From Acidobacteriota bacterium (GTDB lineage Bacteria; Acidobacteriota; Terriglobia; Acidiferrales; UBA7541), in contig QHYF01000231.1 of the NCBI GenBank assembly GCA_003224075.1, forward strand, positions 5,025 to 10,637: 5,613 nucleotides of DNA. Direction: 5' to 3'. Under the pieces are notes generated by a model. The model had not been told where the DNA came from. It saw nothing but the letters and a program-made list of their open reading frames with translations, and ran no database searches. Made by a program: the position numbers and the translations under genes. Positions 5,244 to 5,613 of this stretch are shown piece by piece (position 1 is the stretch's first letter; each line of letters begins with the position of its first letter).

Positions 5244-5613
5244 ATGGAACGTTCGAGCTTCGCCGTCATCATGGGCGGCTTTTTGGGAATCACGACACTT
5301 GGCGGTTTGGCTCTTGTTGGAGGATCGCCGGAAGCACATCAGCCTTCGTCGCCCAGGCCAGAAGGCGAATGGCGGCTCATCGAACCCGTTACGTACGAAA
5401 ATATTTCCATCTTTCCGGTTGTCAGTTCATCCAGCCAGGACACCAGCCCCTTCCTCACTCTTGAAGAAGGCCTCTCCACGGGCGACGTGGTCGTCCGCGA
5501 GCAGGGTTCCGAAGGCCTGGCTCGGTCGCGCGACGGCCGCCCGGTTTACATTCCGCAACCGACCACCGGCGCCTCCGTCAACCAACTTGTGCTAATCAAT
5601 CGCAGCAAGCGTC
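5244..5613 (+). CDS. Exported ARPP-1-like domain protein, N-terminal part (3' end outside window)
   Basis: 123 residues are visible before the window ends, with no stop. ATG 5244 has an excellent SD, AGGAGG at 5233-5238, five bases upstream. The N-terminus MERSSFAVIMGGFLGITTLGGLALVGG is a signal peptide or membrane anchor (hydrophobic about 6-27). A Pro/Ser-rich spacer follows, then a globular part from about residue 48: YENISIFPVVS, FLTLEEGLSTGDVVVREQG (70-88), then VNQLVLINRSKR at the edge. The order 'N-x-S-x-x-P ... LTLEEGL..G.V.V.E.G ... V..L.L.N.S' matches what I remember of the ARPP-1 family (ARG and rhodanese-phosphatase-associated protein). In full-length members this is followed by a 'pLLLlaGE...G.KQdR' stretch, which would lie just beyond this window. 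Function is unknown; probably periplasmic. Confidence in the gene is high and in the family moderate. Confidence 0.75.
   Translation, partial: MERSSFAVIMGGFLGITTLGGLALVGGSPEAHQPSSPRPEGEWRLIEPVTYENISIFPVVSSSSQDTSPFLTLEEGLSTGDVVVREQGSEGLARSRDGRPVYIPQPTTGASVNQLVLINRSKR

Overview
The window (about 5.6 kb, GC-rich) looks like ordinary chromosomal DNA from a soil-type bacterium. My best guess is Acidobacteriota (Terriglobia / Koribacter-Sulfotelmatobacter type). This rests on the combination of a secreted TolB-like propeller protein, an ARPP-1-like exported protein, a Cys-rich 'CPxC...CCGT...CPxDC' protein and short GC palindromes between and inside genes. That is inference from remembered family patterns, not a search result. 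I see no tRNA, rRNA, CRISPR array, transposase, phage gene or plasmid gene.

Layout. 1-479 (+): C-terminal end of an ABC-2 type transporter permease whose start lies outside the window. 558-1196 (+): a 212-aa uncharacterised protein with an eight-cysteine N-terminus, probably zinc-binding, started by GTG behind a good Shine-Dalgarno (SD) and a possible promoter. 1197-1270: short convergent gap with two inverted repeats. 1271-2653 (-): a radical SAM enzyme of the SplB-like COG1533 group. Its catalytic part is preceded by about 113 residues of low-complexity sequence whose DNA is packed with small perfect palindromes. 2654-2862: divergent intergenic region with a good sigma70-like promoter for the radical SAM gene, helically spaced AAGCGAA repeats over that promoter and, towards the other gene, a hairpin that contains the SD. 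2863-4269 (+): an exported two-part protein, an N-terminal domain resembling COG3650 followed by a TolB/PD40-like beta-propeller, started by TTG. 4270-4390: stem-loop and a promoter placed so that the next mRNA would be leaderless. 4391-5005 (+): a 204-aa degenerate receiver-like protein with a charged C-terminal tail. 5006-5243: non-coding, with a perfect 8-bp hairpin. 5244-5613 (+): the first 123 residues of an exported ARPP-1-like protein that runs off the end of the window.

The genes do not form one obvious pathway or operon. Gaps of 75-240 bp separate them, and several have their own start signals. Two products (propeller protein and ARPP-1-like protein) are predicted to be exported. The most unusual point is the radical SAM gene. 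Promoter, SD and ATG agree on a start at 2653, which would translate the palindrome-rich stretch as an N-terminal extension. No convincing new defence or mobile system is visible.
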